From assembly GCA_037447295.1 (NCBI GenBank), contig JBBIGZ010000068.1, forward strand, positions 1 through 15,447: a stretch of 15,447 nucleotides of DNA. Reading direction: 5' to 3'. Made by a program: the position numbers and the translations under genes. This document shows, piece by piece, positions 14,567 to 15,447 of this stretch (its first letter is position 1; the number at the start of each line of letters is the position of its first letter). The notes under the pieces were generated by a model, which was not told where the DNA came from, ran no database searches, and worked only from the letters and a program-made list of their open reading frames with translations. The DNA is from 630D-37 sp037447295 (lineage in GTDB: Bacteria; Chloroflexota; Anaerolineae; Anaerolineales; Villigracilaceae).

Positions 14567-15298
14567 TTACAACTCATAGTGGGTTTTCTTCAAAAAGTCA
14601 CCAAATACTTCAAGCATGCGCGATTGTTGTTCTTCTGAATAGGCCTGGCGAAAACGCCCGATCTTGCCTCGGTAGAAATGCAGGCCTGCTTTTCCACTGG
14701 CATCATGTTCAGGATGGTATCGCGCCAAAACTTCCCGAACGGCCGAATTTTCCATATCCAGATGGAAAAATTTTATCAGGCGGGATGTTTCGTCATCATA
14801 ACGTATAAGGAGATCTTCGTATCGCGTACACAGAACATCCGCTTCAGCCAACCATTGGAAAGCGATTTGCACATATTGTTGCATAAATCGCAAACTGGTT
14901 TCAAAATCTCTCAGGTGAGAAAAAGCATTGACCTTTCCTTGTTTCAATGCGCGCTGACCGTATTCCCAGGCAGAAAGCATGGCATCCCGTGGATCCCGAT
15001 AGATGTAAGCAATCCGTAATAAACCAATGCGCTTCAAAATGCGGGCCGATGAAGTCGGTGCAGCATGGGCCTTAATGACAAAGGTATGTCCAAGCAGAGC
15101 AGGAATGCTCACCAAGAACAGACGACGTGGAGAAAGAACACCAATGTTACAATTCACCTCGGTCAGAATAGATTGCAGATGATAACGCCGGCGGATTTCT
15201 CGAGCATCAGTGGCACCAGCAGTGAGCATCAAATCATGAATCAGATTATAGTGCCAGCCAGAGCCGGCGCGTGGCATTCCAACAGCAAGCACAATCAT
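14567..15298 (-). CDS. Sulfotransferase-like protein (PAPS-dependent family)
   Basis: A protein of 243 residues. The N-terminus VGMPRAGSGW stands where sulfotransferases have the 5'-phosphosulfate loop (PKSGTTW). IYRDPRDAMLSAW (99-111) matches the 3'-phosphate loop, CTRYEDLL (157-164) the conserved strand after it, and YRGKIGRFRQAYSEEQ (209-224) the C-terminal RKG-like motif. VIKAHA (74-79) may supply the catalytic His. Such enzymes transfer sulfate from PAPS to sugars, lipids or proteins; the acceptor is unknown. Low GC (three sampled 60-nt lines 14581, 14761 and 14881 are each 23 of 60) contrasts with the following genes and suggests transfer. The ATG at 15298 has AAAGGAG 6 nt upstream and overlaps the preceding stop as ATGA. 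Confidence 0.8.
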   Translation of the reverse strand: MIVLAVGMPRAGSGWHYNLIHDLMLTAGATDAREIRRRYHLQSILTEVNCNIGVLSPRRLFLVSIPALLGHTFVIKAHAAPTSSARILKRIGLLRIAYIYRDPRDAMLSAWEYGQRALKQGKVNAFSHLRDFETSLRFMQQYVQIAFQWLAEADVLCTRYEDLLIRYDDETSRLIKFFHLDMENSAVREVLARYHPEHDASGKAGLHFYRGKIGRFRQAYSEEQQSRMLEVFGDFLKKTHYEL

Positions 15299-15447
15299 AG
15301 ATGTCTCCTTTCAGCAGGGCTCAATCCTACCACCATCCCCGGAAGGATCCAAAGATTTGGCTGAGCCAGGGAATCTTGTGTCAGATGGTACAGGGCAATG
15401 GCGATAAGGAAGAAGATGGCAGCGCGCATCACAGCACGACCAAACGC
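15295..15447 (-). CDS. C-terminal 50 residues of a membrane protein (rest outside window)
   Basis: The frame is open from the right edge to TGA (15297-15295), which overlaps the ATG of the sulfotransferase-like gene as ATGA. The visible end holds a hydrophobic helix (AAIFFLIAIALYHL) and a second, shorter one (LWILPGMVVGL) before a polar tail SPAERRHL. This layout resembles the end of O-antigen ligase or polymerase proteins, which would suit a neighbouring sulfotransferase, but 50 residues are too few for a family call. Confidence 0.65.
   Translation of the reverse strand, partial: AFGRAVMRAAIFFLIAIALYHLTQDSLAQPNLWILPGMVVGLSPAERRHL

Overview
ORGANISM. The window looks like chromosomal DNA of a moderately GC-rich bacterium, most plausibly a Chloroflexota member of the Anaerolineae type. 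This is inference. It rests on the surface protein that joins a parasite-type beta-helix tail, an Ig-like domain, an LPATG motif and a sortase domain; on a LexA operator of the Gram-positive type (CGAACATATGTTCG); and on short tandem heptamer repeats in the spacers. No rRNA or tRNA gene, phage, insertion sequence or CRISPR array was seen. LAYOUT. Only the first gene (2-1060, a 5'-truncated surface protein with a sortase domain) is on the plus strand. Every other confident gene is on the minus strand. The first minus-strand block runs from the right edge to about 9790: a membrane protein cut by the edge, a sulfotransferase-like protein, a NarL-type histidine kinase, proC, an ABC-F ATPase and a 34-residue single-pass membrane protein. 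These genes overlap by 4 nt, abut, or lie 1 to 18 nt apart, so they probably form one transcript. It ends in two copies of a GCUUGC-loop hairpin. A 600-nt gap (9249-9853) follows, holding short repeats and the decayed remains of a duplicated two-ORF unit. The second block starts at a consensus promoter whose spacer is a perfect LexA operator, in front of lexA. Downstream lie holB, the ECF transporter pair ecfT and ecfA, fabF, a phosphohexomutase, a TatD nuclease and a long-chain polyprenyl diphosphate synthase. TOGETHER. The lexA block is a mixed housekeeping string covering SOS control, clamp loading, vitamin or metal uptake, fatty-acid elongation, sugar-phosphate interconversion, DNA-end processing and quinone side-chain synthesis. 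The spacings fabF-mutase (23 nt), mutase-tatD (ATGA overlap) and tatD-synthase (TTGA overlap) suggest that this part at least is co-transcribed. The other block puts an orphan sensor kinase and a low-GC sulfotransferase ahead of proline synthesis and a ribosome-associated ATPase, and adds a tiny coupled membrane protein. WHAT STANDS OUT. Four things deserve a second look: the surface protein carrying both an LPATG motif and its own sortase domain, with a sharp base-composition break inside the gene; the small protein coupled to the ABC-F gene and the double hairpin after it; the decayed tandem two-ORF cassette at 9343-9714; and the low-GC sulfotransferase at the head of the histidine kinase operon. 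I did not find a complete new defence or mobile system.
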